A DNA stretch of 32,435 bases from an uncultured Clostridia bacterium (GTDB taxonomy: Bacteria; Bacillota; Clostridia; TANB77; CAG-508). Made by a program: the position numbers and the translations under genes. The stretch lies in NCBI GenBank assembly GCA_934133175.1, contig CAKPAX010000017.1:1-32435 (forward strand). Reading direction: 5' to 3'. Positions 8,142 through 15,832 of this stretch are shown here, in pieces. The notes under the pieces were generated by a model that was not told the origin of the DNA, did not search any database, and saw only the letters and a list, made by a program, of their open reading frames with translations. Position 1 is the stretch's first letter, and each line of letters begins with the position of its first letter.

Positions 8142-9188
8142 TTATTCAATTTCTATTAACTTATCTAGTAATTCACTATAATTTATACCCATTTGCTCAA
8201 AAAGCTTTGGGAACATACTTATTTGAGTAAAACCAGGCATTGTATTTATTTCATTTATATAAATTTCTTTAGTATTTTTATCAATAAAGAAATCTACCCT
8301 TGACAATCCTTTGCCATCAATACATTTAAATGCTTTTATTGCTAATTTTCTTATTATTTCACTTTCTTTAACTGATATATTTGCTGGTATAATTGTTTTT
8401 GATTCTTGGATTTTATATTTTGCATCAAAACTATAAAATTCTTCCGCTGACAAAATTTCTCCTGTACAAGAAGCCATTACATAATCCTTATTTCCTATAA
8501 CAGCACATTCTACTTCCCTTGCATTTATTCCTTCTTCTACTAATATTTTTGTATCATATTTTCCTGCTTCTTCTATACAATTAATTAATTCTTTAATATT
8601 ATTTGCTTTATTAACGCCAACTGATGAACCTGAATTTGATGGTTTGATAAACATCGGATATTTTATTCTAGTTTCAATTTTCTCTGCAATAGCATTTATA
8701 TCACAAGTCTCTTCATCAAATTCTTCATTTATATATATATATTTATTATTTTCTTTTCTTACATAACAATATTTTGTTTGTTTAAATCCTGCATTTTTAA
8801 AAACAATTTTACTATATACCTTATCCATTCCAACACTTGAAGCTAAAACTCCACATCCAACATATGATATTTTTAACATTTCAAAAAGTCCTTGTATTGT
8901 ACCGTCTTCTCCATATAAGCCATGTAATACAGGAAAAATCTTATCTAATTTTTTTAAATACTCAACCAAATTAGATATTAGATTAATCTTTTTAATTTCA
9001 TCAAGTCTTATTTCAGGATTAATTTCATCATTATATTCATACCAAGTACCTGTTTTATCTATGTAAATTGGATAAACATCATACTTTTCTCTGTCTAAAT
9101 TTTTTAATATATACATTCCTGAAACAAAAGAAACTTCATTTTCTGTTGACATACCTCCAAAAACTACACCTAATTTAATTTTTTTCAT
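8142..9188 (-). CDS. ddl: D-alanine--D-alanine ligase
   Basis: Ddl joins two D-alanines using ATP, making the dipeptide that MurF adds to the peptidoglycan precursor. The 348-aa protein begins with the family motif GVVFGGMSTENEVS. It contains HGLYGEDGTIQG, the ATP-grasp segments PMFIKPSNSGSSVG and EEGINAREVECAV, and the C-terminal metal-binding stretch VDFFIDKNTKEIYINEINTMPGF. The omega-loop reads EEFYSFDAKY, which fits a D-Ala-D-Ala enzyme rather than a VanA-type D-Ala-D-lactate ligase (His in that loop). The start has an AGAGGGTG RBS. It lies 14 bases downstream of murF, so substrate supply and use are encoded in one transcript, which ends at the 8073-8097 hairpin. Confidence 0.96.
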   Translation of the reverse strand: MKKIKLGVVFGGMSTENEVSFVSGMYILKNLDREKYDVYPIYIDKTGTWYEYNDEINPEIRLDEIKKINLISNLVEYLKKLDKIFPVLHGLYGEDGTIQGLFEMLKISYVGCGVLASSVGMDKVYSKIVFKNAGFKQTKYCYVRKENNKYIYINEEFDEETCDINAIAEKIETRIKYPMFIKPSNSGSSVGVNKANNIKELINCIEEAGKYDTKILVEEGINAREVECAVIGNKDYVMASCTGEILSAEEFYSFDAKYKIQESKTIIPANISVKESEIIRKLAIKAFKCIDGKGLSRVDFFIDKNTKEIYINEINTMPGFTQISMFPKLFEQMGINYSELLDKLIEIE

Positions 9189-9202
9189 GAATTTTCACCC
9201 TC

Positions 9203-10606
9203 TTATTTTATATTAAAATTATCTTTAATATATTCTACAATATTAAAAAATTTCATTCCATTTGAAGCTTTTATAAGAATAGCATCATTTGGATTAATAA
9301 TTTTTAATATTTTTTCTTCTACTTCTTGAATATTTTTTAAATAATATATATTTTCTTTTTTCATTCCAAATTTTTCCGCTTGTTGAACAATATATTTAGA
9401 ATTTTCTCCACAACTTATCAAAATATCTATATGATTTTTTACAACTTCCTCTCCTACTTTTCTATGTAATTCTTCTGAATAATTTCCTAATTCAAACATA
9501 TCACCTAAAACCGCAATTTTTCTTTTAGCATTTATATTTGATAAATATTCTAATGATGCTTTCATAGATTCATAACTTGCATTGTATGAGTCATTTATTA
9601 TTGTAATATCATTTACTTTTAATAAATCCATTCTTTTTTTTGTTAATTCAAAGCTTTTTATTCCACTTTTTATCTTTTCTTTATCAATATTTAATAATTT
9701 ACCAATCATTGCTGCACACAAAGCATTATATATAAAATGTTTTCCACTTACAGGAACATCTATATCAAATTCCTCATTATTAAATAAGCAAGTAAAAGAG
9801 CTTTCATTTTCTTTTATATCAATATTTTCAGCCATAATATCACTTTTATTTTCAATTCCAAATGTATGAATTTTTAAATTACTCTTATTATTTTCATACC
9901 AATTATTTAACAGATCATTATCATTATTTATAACAATATTAGGTTCTTTCATTCCTTCTAAAATTTCTAATTTCGCCTTTAATATATTTTCCCTTGATCC
10001 TAAATTTCCTATATGTGATGTTCCTATGTTAGTTATTACAGAAATCGTCGGTTTAGCTATATCTGTAAGCAAACTAATCTCTTTAAAATGGTTCATTCCC
10101 ATTTCTATAACAAGTGCTTCATGGTCTTTTAATCTTAAAATTGTAAATGGTAATCCTATATTGTTATTATTATTCCCTTCTGTTTTTAATGTTTTAAACT
10201 TTTGACTTACTACATTTGCAATTATATCTTTTGTACTTGTTTTACCAACACTTCCAGTAATTGCCACAACAGGTATATCATATAAGCTTCTCTTATATTT
10301 AGCAATTTCATATAAGGCATTTAATGTATCTGCAACTAATATAATATTTTTATTTTTATTTTTTTCTATATCTTTATTAGAAAATTCAATTTTTTCTACA
10401 ATAACTGTTTTAGCCCCTTTATCTAATGCTTCTTGCCAAAATAAATTTCCATTAAAACTTGCCCCTTTTATTCCTATATATGTATCACCATTTTGTATTT
10501 CTCTGGTATCCTTTGAAAAGTTTTCACATATATCCGTTTCGTTTCCAACAATTAATTTACCTTTTGTACAATTTAATATATCCTTTATAAAAATATCATT
10601 ACTCAT
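9203..10606 (-). CDS. murF: UDP-N-acetylmuramoyl-tripeptide--D-alanyl-D-alanine ligase
   Basis: MurF performs the last cytoplasmic step of pentapeptide synthesis, adding D-Ala-D-Ala to UDP-MurNAc-tripeptide with ATP. The protein (467 aa, normal length) has the Mur-ligase P-loop AITGSVGKTSTKD near residue 115. It also has GNNNNNIGLPFTIL, the ligase stretch VIEMGMNHFKEI, the conserved HFIYNALCA (His/Asn-rich motif), and INDSYNASYESMKASLEYL followed by VLGDMFELG, which is specific to MurF. The start codon follows TAGGAG at 8-base spacing. It is the first gene of a murF-ddl operon with its own upstream promoter, divergent from the HAD gene. Confidence 0.96.
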   Translation of the reverse strand: MSNDIFIKDILNCTKGKLIVGNETDICENFSKDTREIQNGDTYIGIKGASFNGNLFWQEALDKGAKTVIVEKIEFSNKDIEKNKNKNIILVADTLNALYEIAKYKRSLYDIPVVAITGSVGKTSTKDIIANVVSQKFKTLKTEGNNNNNIGLPFTILRLKDHEALVIEMGMNHFKEISLLTDIAKPTISVITNIGTSHIGNLGSRENILKAKLEILEGMKEPNIVINNDNDLLNNWYENNKSNLKIHTFGIENKSDIMAENIDIKENESSFTCLFNNEEFDIDVPVSGKHFIYNALCAAMIGKLLNIDKEKIKSGIKSFELTKKRMDLLKVNDITIINDSYNASYESMKASLEYLSNINAKRKIAVLGDMFELGNYSEELHRKVGEEVVKNHIDILISCGENSKYIVQQAEKFGMKKENIYYLKNIQEVEEKILKIINPNDAILIKASNGMKFFNIVEYIKDNFNIK

Positions 10607-10636
10607 ATTATTACTCCTACTTTATTCTTTTTATGA

Positions 10637-10665
10637 ATTATATGTCAAAAATCTTATAATCGCAA
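10637..10665 (-). promoter_or_regulatory. Sigma-A-like promoter for murF-ddl
   Basis: The minus strand reads TTGCGA, a 17-base spacer and a perfect TATAAT, ending about 30 bases upstream of the murF start. The rest of the murF-HAD gap (to 10754) is A/T-rich; a TATAAT at 10723-10728 faces the HAD gene but lacks a convincing -35. Confidence 0.6.
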
Positions 10666-10754
10666 CCATGTTTTATACAAAAAATTCAATAATATATTTA
10701 TAATTATAAAATTATATGTTATTATAATTATACAACTAAAGAAAAGGTGATTTT

Positions 10755-11459
10755 ATGAAAAAAATACTTGTTAGTGATTTTGATGGAACTTTTTATTTAA
10801 AAAACGTAGATATAAATAATAATATTAAAAACGTAGAAAAATTTAGATCACAAGGCAATATCTTTATAATTGCCACTGGTAGATCCTATGATGAATTTAA
10901 AGAGGCCTTAGAAATCCATCCACTTTCATATGATTATTTAATAATTAATAATGGTGCTACAATTTTAAATGAAAAACACGAATTTATAAATAATTGCATT
11001 ATAAAAAACTGGACCAAAAATAAATTATTTAAAGACTTAGATTTTTCTATAGTAACAAATATTTATGGTTGTAATATTTTAAAAAGCAAAATTGATGTAA
11101 AAAATAAAAGATTAACAAAAATTCATATAGAATATCAAACACTAGAACAAGCAAAATCTGTAAAAGATTTTATAAATAAAAAATATAAATTTACATTAAA
11201 AAGCTATTTAATACCTACAACAAAATCTGTTGAAATAATATCTTCAAAATGTAATAAAGCAAAATCTGTTCAAAAACTTGCAAAATCGAACAAAATTAAT
11301 AAAAATAATATTTATGCAATTGGTGATAGTTACAACGATTATGATATGATTAAAAGTTTTAATGGATATGCAATGGAAAATGCTAAACCAGAAATAAAAG
11401 AAATTAGCATTAATGTATTACCAAGTGTATCTAGTTTAATTGAAAAAATATTAAAATAA
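10755..11459 (+). CDS. HAD-superfamily phosphatase, Cof/IIB type
   Basis: Cof-type HAD enzymes are cytoplasmic phosphatases acting on sugar phosphates or nucleotides; the substrate cannot be told from sequence. Motif I is VSDFDGTF (nucleophile and acid Asp near residues 8-10). Motif II is in IFIIATGRS near residue 42, a conserved Lys precedes VQKLAKSNKINKNN, and motif IV is IGDSYNDYDMI near residue 190. The cap inserted between motifs II and III is of the IIB type. At 234 aa it is somewhat shorter than the usual ~270. The ATG follows an AAAAGGTG RBS. It is divergent from murF and converges on the SASP gene, so it is probably a single-gene unit. Confidence 0.85.
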   Translation: MKKILVSDFDGTFYLKNVDINNNIKNVEKFRSQGNIFIIATGRSYDEFKEALEIHPLSYDYLIINNGATILNEKHEFINNCIIKNWTKNKLFKDLDFSIVTNIYGCNILKSKIDVKNKRLTKIHIEYQTLEQAKSVKDFINKKYKFTLKSYLIPTTKSVEIISSKCNKAKSVQKLAKSNKINKNNIYAIGDSYNDYDMIKSFNGYAMENAKPEIKEISINVLPSVSSLIEKILK

Positions 11460-11476
11460 GCAGTTTAAAATTATAT

Positions 11477-11520
11477 AAATAAAAAATAAAATTAAAATTT
11501 TTTGATTTTCTTTTTTATTT
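11477..11520. terminator. A/T-only hairpin between convergent HAD and SASP genes
   Basis: Arms of 10 bases (11477-11486 and 11511-11520) are perfectly complementary and extend inward by five more pairs after one mismatch. The hairpin ends in T runs on both strands, so it could end both transcripts, but an all-A/T stem is weak and may be chance. Confidence 0.4.
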
Positions 11521-11535
11521 ACTTCTTTTATATTG

Positions 11536-11712
11536 CTATTTTTCAACTGATCTATTAGCAATTTCTATTGCTTTAGAAACAATGTTTCCGCAAGTTTTTG
11601 AAGATACATTTCCCCAACTTCCGCCATCATTTTTTACTTGATCATATACTCCTAATTCTTTAGCAATTTCTTCTCTAAGAGCTTGAGATATTAGTTTATT
11701 ATTTCTAGACAT
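11536..11712 (-). CDS. Small acid-soluble spore protein, alpha/beta type (58 aa)
   Basis: Alpha/beta SASPs coat and protect spore DNA and are degraded by the protease GPR at germination. This short gene starts at ATG 11712 with an AGGAGG RBS. The protein begins MSRNNKLISQALREEI. It has the GPR-site-like motif EIAKELGV (residues ~15-22) and the second conserved block GSWGNVSSKTCGNIV, a variant of the family's GNLTSRxNGxVGG DNA-binding segment. The Cys at position 41, where many family members have Asn, is a departure, and the protein is shorter than typical (60-75 aa). A hairpin (11729-11751) stands just upstream of the RBS. A TATACTA 5' to that resembles a sigma-G -10 box, without a clear -35. 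It lies just downstream of ypeB, another spore gene. Confidence 0.8.
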   Translation of the reverse strand: MSRNNKLISQALREEIAKELGVYDQVKNDGGSWGNVSSKTCGNIVSKAIEIANRSVEK

Positions 11713-11728
11713 AACATCCTCCTATTTC

Positions 11729-11751
11729 TAGTAAAGATTTTTTCTTTACTA
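11729..11751 (-). promoter_or_regulatory. Leader hairpin upstream of the SASP RBS
   Basis: An 8-bp perfect stem with a 7-base A-rich loop lies 5-10 bases before the AGGAGG of the SASP gene. It leaves the RBS free, so it may stabilise the 5' end of a very abundant spore mRNA. That role is inferred. Confidence 0.4.
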
Positions 11752-11824
11752 ATTATAGTATAAACATTATTAATACCTTTTATATTAATAATTTTTTACT
11801 AGAGAACCATTTTTATGAATTAAA

Positions 11825-13183
11825 TTACATAGTTAGTGTTCCATTTGGAGTATTTACAATTATTAAAATATCTTCTTCTTTTCCTGTTTCAGCATTTATA
11901 TATACTAAAAACTCTGTTTCATCTACTTTACCTTTAAATTCATAACACAATACTTCAGTTTTCCATTGAGTTGGTATTACTGCTAAACCTTCAGACATTA
12001 TTTGTAAATTTTTATTTAATACTTTTTTAGCATCATCTTTTGTAATTTTTACTTTAGATATATCTCTTTGTTCATGACAATTTAAATATCCTGTTGTTTC
12101 TACACCTAATATTTCTCCATTATCTAATGCTATTTTTACTTTTATTAAATCAGGATACATTACAACTCCATCTTGTTCATATGCATAATTTATAGTTACT
12201 ATTCCTGATTGTTTTAAATAGTACGTTTCTTTCATATTAGGAAATCCTTTTTCACTTAAAAATTTCTTTCCAATTTCATTTGCATCTTCTTGAGAAATTA
12301 CTTCTGTAACAACATCTCTATTATAGTTCATAGAAATAACATGTCCGCCTTTTTTAGAAACCGAAATATTTATATTATTATCTTCGTTTGTTTTTATAGA
12401 AAAATCATATGCACTAATATCCGCATTTTCAGATAGCCCTAAATTTGATAATTCCTTTATTTTGTCTTTTCCTATAAAATCTTCTGCAATTTTTTTAGCA
12501 AAATCTTCGTCAATTTCATCTCCTGTTAATCCTTTTTTATTTCCACTTGTCATATGTTCAGAAAATGCTCCATCATATATTAAACCAGAATATTCATGAA
12601 AATTTTCTTCTAAATTACTAAAGCTATCTTTAGAAATATTGCTTACTTGTTGAGCAAATGCAACATTTCCATTTGTTGTTAAATCTCCCCAACTAATTCT
12701 TCCGCTATTTAAATCTTCTGATAATTGACTTAATGTATTTTGTAATTCCACACTATAATCATATAATTGTTTTAAGTTGTTTAAATCATCATCTGTTAAA
12801 CTTTGATTATTTATATTTTTCCTAGATAAAGTATAACTATAGTCACTTACTTGATTTAAAAATTTTTCAGTATTTTCTAATTCTTGGCTTTCTAATGGCA
12901 ATCTAGATAAATAACTTTGGGCTAAATTGGCCTCTCTCCATATATGTGTTAAGGTATCTGCACCATGTTCTGGAGTAGTAGATATTAAAGATTTTGCCAA
13001 ATATGTTTTTACATTATCAACATAGTCTACTAATTCATAAAATGACATACTATATTCATTTACACTAGCAATTTCATATTCTTTATTTTTTTGATATAAC
13101 ATGGTTGCCAAAACAATTGTGGCTATTAATAAAAGTGTGGCTATAATTTTTATTATTTTATTTTTATTTAAGAATTTTTTCAT
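11825..13183 (-). CDS. ypeB: Germination protein YpeB
   Basis: YpeB sits on the outside of the inner spore membrane and is required to assemble and stabilise the cortex-lytic enzyme SleB. The protein is 452 aa, the expected size. A single N-terminal membrane helix (residues ~12-28) is followed by a helical domain with the family's signature SFYELVDYVDNVKTYLAKSLIS and IWREANLAQSYLSRLPLE. The C-terminal third has PepSY-like repeats (VISQEDANEIGKKFLSEKGF and KITKDDAKKVLNK). The start is ATG 13183 behind a TAGGAAAT RBS. sleB normally lies directly upstream in the same operon; here the upstream position holds a repeat element and a divergent glucosyltransferase gene, so SleB must be encoded elsewhere. 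Confidence 0.92.
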   Translation of the reverse strand: MKKFLNKNKIIKIIATLLLIATIVLATMLYQKNKEYEIASVNEYSMSFYELVDYVDNVKTYLAKSLISTTPEHGADTLTHIWREANLAQSYLSRLPLESQELENTEKFLNQVSDYSYTLSRKNINNQSLTDDDLNNLKQLYDYSVELQNTLSQLSEDLNSGRISWGDLTTNGNVAFAQQVSNISKDSFSNLEENFHEYSGLIYDGAFSEHMTSGNKKGLTGDEIDEDFAKKIAEDFIGKDKIKELSNLGLSENADISAYDFSIKTNEDNNINISVSKKGGHVISMNYNRDVVTEVISQEDANEIGKKFLSEKGFPNMKETYYLKQSGIVTINYAYEQDGVVMYPDLIKVKIALDNGEILGVETTGYLNCHEQRDISKVKITKDDAKKVLNKNLQIMSEGLAVIPTQWKTEVLCYEFKGKVDETEFLVYINAETGKEEDILIIVNTPNGTLTM

Positions 13184-13218
13184 AAATTTCCTACTTTCTA
13201 TTTTTATAAATATTTATC

Positions 13219-13352
13219 AAAAATTATATATTGTTTTTGTAACGCCGCGTAGCGAGCAACCGGAGCGTAGCGGAGGGCGAATGAAGCATCCTTCCTTAGA
13301 AAGGAATCCGAAGGATGCGACAACAAGGCGAAAAAAACAATATATAATTTTT
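13219..13352. repeat. GC-rich inverted-repeat element (MITE/REP-like)
   Basis: A 134-base element is bounded by terminal inverted repeats: 20 bases perfect (13219-13238 against 13333-13352), extended by a CGCC/GGCG pair. The core (13241-13330) is strikingly GC-rich in this AT-rich region. It holds two copies of GCGTAGCG plus an internal stem (GCATCCTT with AAGGATGC) closing on a small CCTT-AGA-AAGG hairpin. The whole element can fold on itself. An open frame crosses it but looks like a by-product. It lies in the 289-base gap between divergent ypeB and ugtP, so it is not a terminator. The structure suggests a non-autonomous mobile or REP-type repeat; copy number elsewhere cannot be judged from this window. 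Confidence 0.75.
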
Positions 13353-13472
13353 AAATAATTTCTAATCATTTTTTACAAATCTTTTATTTTTATTTTGTAT
13401 TTTTTTTCAAAAAATATACTATATATGTAATAATTATGATAAAATTAAAAAAAATTATTGAAAGGAAATATT

Positions 13473-14612
13473 ATGAAAAAAATTTTAATTTTTTATGCAT
13501 CTTATGGAGGAGGACATCTTTCAACAGCAAATTCAATAAATGAATATTTGCAAAAAAATTACAAAGATGCACAAATAGAACTAATAGATTGTATGAAATA
13601 TGTTAATAAAGCAATAGAAAAAGTTACAACAGCAGCATATAGAGAAATGTCTAAAAGGGTTCCTTGGGCATGGGGAAAAATTTATTCTGATTCTCAAAAA
13701 GGACCTCTTGCTCATCTTTCTACAAGAGCAAATAAAGTAATGGCAATAAAACTTTTAAAATTATTAAGAGAAAAAAATCCAGACATTATTATCTCTACAC
13801 ATCCATTTGGAAGTCAAATGTGTAGTTACTTAAAAAGAAAAGGAAAAATCCACGCATTAATTGCAACTATAATGACAGACTTTTCACCTCACGATCAATG
13901 GCTAGTTGGAAGTGATTATACAGATTATTATTTTGTTTCAAATGAAAAAATGAAAGAATATTTAGTTTCTAAAAATATTGAAGAAACAAAAGTATTCGTA
14001 ACTGGAATACCAATTTCAAGCAGATTTTTACAAGCACATAATGATGAACAAACAATTAATGATTTAGGATTTTCAAACTTCAAACCTATTATTCTATTTT
14101 TCGGTGGTGGAGAATATGGCCTAGGTAATAGTCATACATTAGATGTTTTCGAATGTCTCGTTAAAAATTTTGACAATTATCAAATTATTGCTATTGCAGG
14201 AAAAAATGAAAGAATTAAAAATTCTTTTGAAGAAATAGTTAATAAATATAATAAAAAATCCTCTGTTAAAGTCTTAGGATTTACTAATAAAGTACCAGAA
14301 TTTATGAGTATATCAACTTTAGTTATTACTAAACCTGGAGGATTAACAACCTCTGAAAGTCTTGCTTCTAATTTGCCAATTATTGTTATAAACCCTATTC
14401 CTGGCCAAGAAGAAGAAAATGCAGAATTTTTAGTTGAAAAACAAATTGCTATATGGATAAAAAAAGATGATAATATTGAAGAAGCTCTAAAATCTTTACT
14501 ATTAAATCCAGAAAAAATAGAACAAATGAGAGAAAACACAAAATTATTATCAAAAAAATACTCAACAGAAAATATCTGCAATATTATATTAAAAAACGAA
14601 ATAACTAATTAA
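13473..14612 (+). CDS. ugtP: UgtP/MurG-like glycosyltransferase (diacylglycerol glucosyltransferase)
   Basis: UgtP-type GT28 enzymes transfer glucose from UDP-glucose to diacylglycerol, making glycolipids and the lipoteichoic acid anchor. The 379-aa protein starts with the acceptor-domain motif YASYGGGHLSTANSI (membrane lipid synthase type). It contains DFSPHDQW and VTGIPISSRF in the middle and ends with the donor-site signature VITKPGGLTTSESLASNLPIIV, then NPIPGQEEENAEFL. The length matches B. subtilis UgtP (382 aa). I use ATG 13473 with AAAGG upstream; an in-frame TTG at 13458 lies before the RBS. The product could also be a monogalactosyldiacylglycerol synthase-like enzyme. pgcA and a UDP-sugar pyrophosphorylase elsewhere in the window could supply its donor. 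Confidence 0.85.
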   Translation: MKKILIFYASYGGGHLSTANSINEYLQKNYKDAQIELIDCMKYVNKAIEKVTTAAYREMSKRVPWAWGKIYSDSQKGPLAHLSTRANKVMAIKLLKLLREKNPDIIISTHPFGSQMCSYLKRKGKIHALIATIMTDFSPHDQWLVGSDYTDYYFVSNEKMKEYLVSKNIEETKVFVTGIPISSRFLQAHNDEQTINDLGFSNFKPIILFFGGGEYGLGNSHTLDVFECLVKNFDNYQIIAIAGKNERIKNSFEEIVNKYNKKSSVKVLGFTNKVPEFMSISTLVITKPGGLTTSESLASNLPIIVINPIPGQEEENAEFLVEKQIAIWIKKDDNIEEALKSLLLNPEKIEQMRENTKLLSKKYSTENICNIILKNEITN

Positions 14613-14625
14613 TTTTTAACACTTA

Positions 14626-14663
14626 AAAAGACACCTACATACTATATGTATGAGGTGTCTTTT
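14626..14663 (+). terminator. Terminator-like hairpin that contains the next gene's RBS
   Basis: A long stem (11 bp, one bulged A, then 5 bp) spans 14626-14663, ends in CTTTT, and is followed immediately by the ATG at 14664. It can terminate ugtP transcripts. Its 3' arm contains GAGGTG, the only RBS for the next small gene, so any read-through RNA would have that RBS buried. Confidence 0.7.
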
Positions 14664-14852
14664 ATGTGTATTAGTGATTTTTCTAGTTGTGAATTAATTT
14701 CACTTGCAAGTAGTTTAGCCATTTTTTTAGGGCAAAACTTTTCTACTGATGAAGTTGCAATTTTAGCTGCATTTTTTACAGCTTTGGGCGATAATTTAGC
14801 CATAATAGAAACTGTTCCATTTAACAATTGTGAAAATAATTCAAATAAATAA
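14664..14852 (+). CDS. Small conserved Clostridia protein, DUF6774-like (62 aa)
   Basis: The function is unknown. The pattern LISLASSLAIFLGQNFSTDEVAILAAFF with TALGDNLAII resembles a family of ~50-60 residue Firmicutes proteins that I associate with DUF6774 (assignment from memory). The opposite strand has a similar-length frame, but only this strand gives the recognisable pattern and an RBS (GAGGTG, 6 bases before ATG 14664). The protein is amphipathic/hydrophobic without a clear membrane helix. Its stop codon abuts the recR stop codon with no gap. Its RBS lies in the hairpin that ends ugtP, so its expression from read-through would be low; it may have its own start site within or after the hairpin. 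Confidence 0.65.
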   Translation: MCISDFSSCELISLASSLAIFLGQNFSTDEVAILAAFFTALGDNLAIIETVPFNNCENNSNK

Positions 14853-15452
14853 CTATATTTCTCTTCTTCCTTCTAATGCTTTTGTTAGAGTTATTTCATC
14901 TGTATATTCTAAGTCTCCACCAACAGGTATACCATGTGCAATTCTTGTAACTTTTATTCCTAATGGTTTAATAAGTTTTGATAAATATATTGCAGTTGCT
15001 TCTCCTTCTACTCTTGGATTTGTTGCTAATATTACTTCCTTTACTGTTCCATCCATTAATCTTGCAAGAAGCTCCTTAATTTTTATATCATCTGGTCCTA
15101 TACCATTCATTGGCGAAATTGAACCATGTAAAACATGATATACACCTTTAAATTCATGTGTTCTTTCCATAGCAATAATATCCTTTACATCTTCAACAAC
15201 ACAAATAGAAGATTTGTCTCTTTTTGCATTAGCACAAATTTGACATGGATCTGTATCAGAAATATTATAACAAATACTACAATATTTTAAATTCTTCTTT
15301 GCTTCTAATATTGAAGACACAAATTCATTTGTTTCCTCTTGAGTACTATTTAAGATATAAAAAGCTAATCTTATTGCAGTCTTGTGACCTATACTTGGTA
15401 ATCTTTCAAAACTTTCTATTAATTTTTCTATTGATGGTGAATAACTTGACAT
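14853..15452 (-). CDS. recR: Recombination protein RecR
   Basis: RecR acts with RecF and RecO to load RecA at single-strand gaps. The protein is 199 aa, as expected. An N-terminal helix-hairpin-helix (LIESFERLPSIGHKTAIRLAFYIL) is followed by a four-cysteine zinc finger (CSICYNISDTDPCQIC, residues ~58-73). Then comes a Toprim domain with VVEDVKDIIAME and VILATNPRVEGEATAIYL, and a C-terminal GIPVGGDLEYTDEITLTKALEGRREI that matches the family almost exactly. It is the last gene of the dnaX-ybaB-recR operon, an order shared with B. subtilis, and starts 19 bases after ybaB. Confidence 0.97.
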   Translation of the reverse strand: MSSYSPSIEKLIESFERLPSIGHKTAIRLAFYILNSTQEETNEFVSSILEAKKNLKYCSICYNISDTDPCQICANAKRDKSSICVVEDVKDIIAMERTHEFKGVYHVLHGSISPMNGIGPDDIKIKELLARLMDGTVKEVILATNPRVEGEATAIYLSKLIKPLGIKVTRIAHGIPVGGDLEYTDEITLTKALEGRREI

Positions 15453-15471
15453 TTATATACATCCTTTTCTA

Positions 15472-15816
15472 TTACATTAATCCTGGAATATTATATTTTC
15501 CCATTTCTGATGCTTGAGCACTATCTACTTTTCTTAAAGCTTCATTTACACATGTTAATATTAAATCTTGAAGCATTTCTACATCATCTGGATCTACAAC
15601 ATCTTTTTTTATACTAATTTCTTTTAAAACTTTTTGACCAGAAACTTTTACTGTAATTGCTCCTCCCCCAGCAGTTGCGTCAAATTCTTTTTCTGCTAAT
15701 TCTGCTTGTGATTTTTCTAAATCTGCTTGCATTTTTTTGGCTTCTTTCATTAAATTATTTATATTCATTCCGCCAAATCCTCCCATTCCTCCTGGGAATC
15801 CTCCTCTTCTTGACAT
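15472..15816 (-). CDS. ybaB: YbaB/EbfC-family nucleoid-associated protein
   Basis: YbaB/EbfC proteins are small DNA-binding dimers of uncertain role, nearly always encoded between dnaX and recR. The 114-aa protein has a Gly/Met/Phe-rich N-terminal tail (residues 1-16), common in Clostridia. It continues with the tweezer-forming helix NNLMKEAKKMQADLEKSQAELAEKEF and the strand ITVKVSGQKVLKEISI. The C-terminal helix DLILTCVNEALRKVDSAQASEMGK fits the family. The start has a perfect AAGGAGG RBS. The B. subtilis equivalent is yaaK. Confidence 0.95.
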   Translation of the reverse strand: MSRRGGFPGGMGGFGGMNINNLMKEAKKMQADLEKSQAELAEKEFDATAGGGAITVKVSGQKVLKEISIKKDVVDPDDVEMLQDLILTCVNEALRKVDSAQASEMGKYNIPGLM

Positions 15817-15832
15817 ATTAATTTCCTCCTTT

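Noticed and set aside
13101..13358. Plus-strand open frame of 85 codons across ypeB's start and the GC-rich repeat
   Set aside because: No RBS, antisense to the ypeB start, and its second half is just translated repeat sequence.
14642..14827. Minus-strand 61-codon frame opposite the small DUF6774-like gene
   Set aside because: No RBS and no familiar pattern; the plus strand shows the recognisable family pattern and an RBS.
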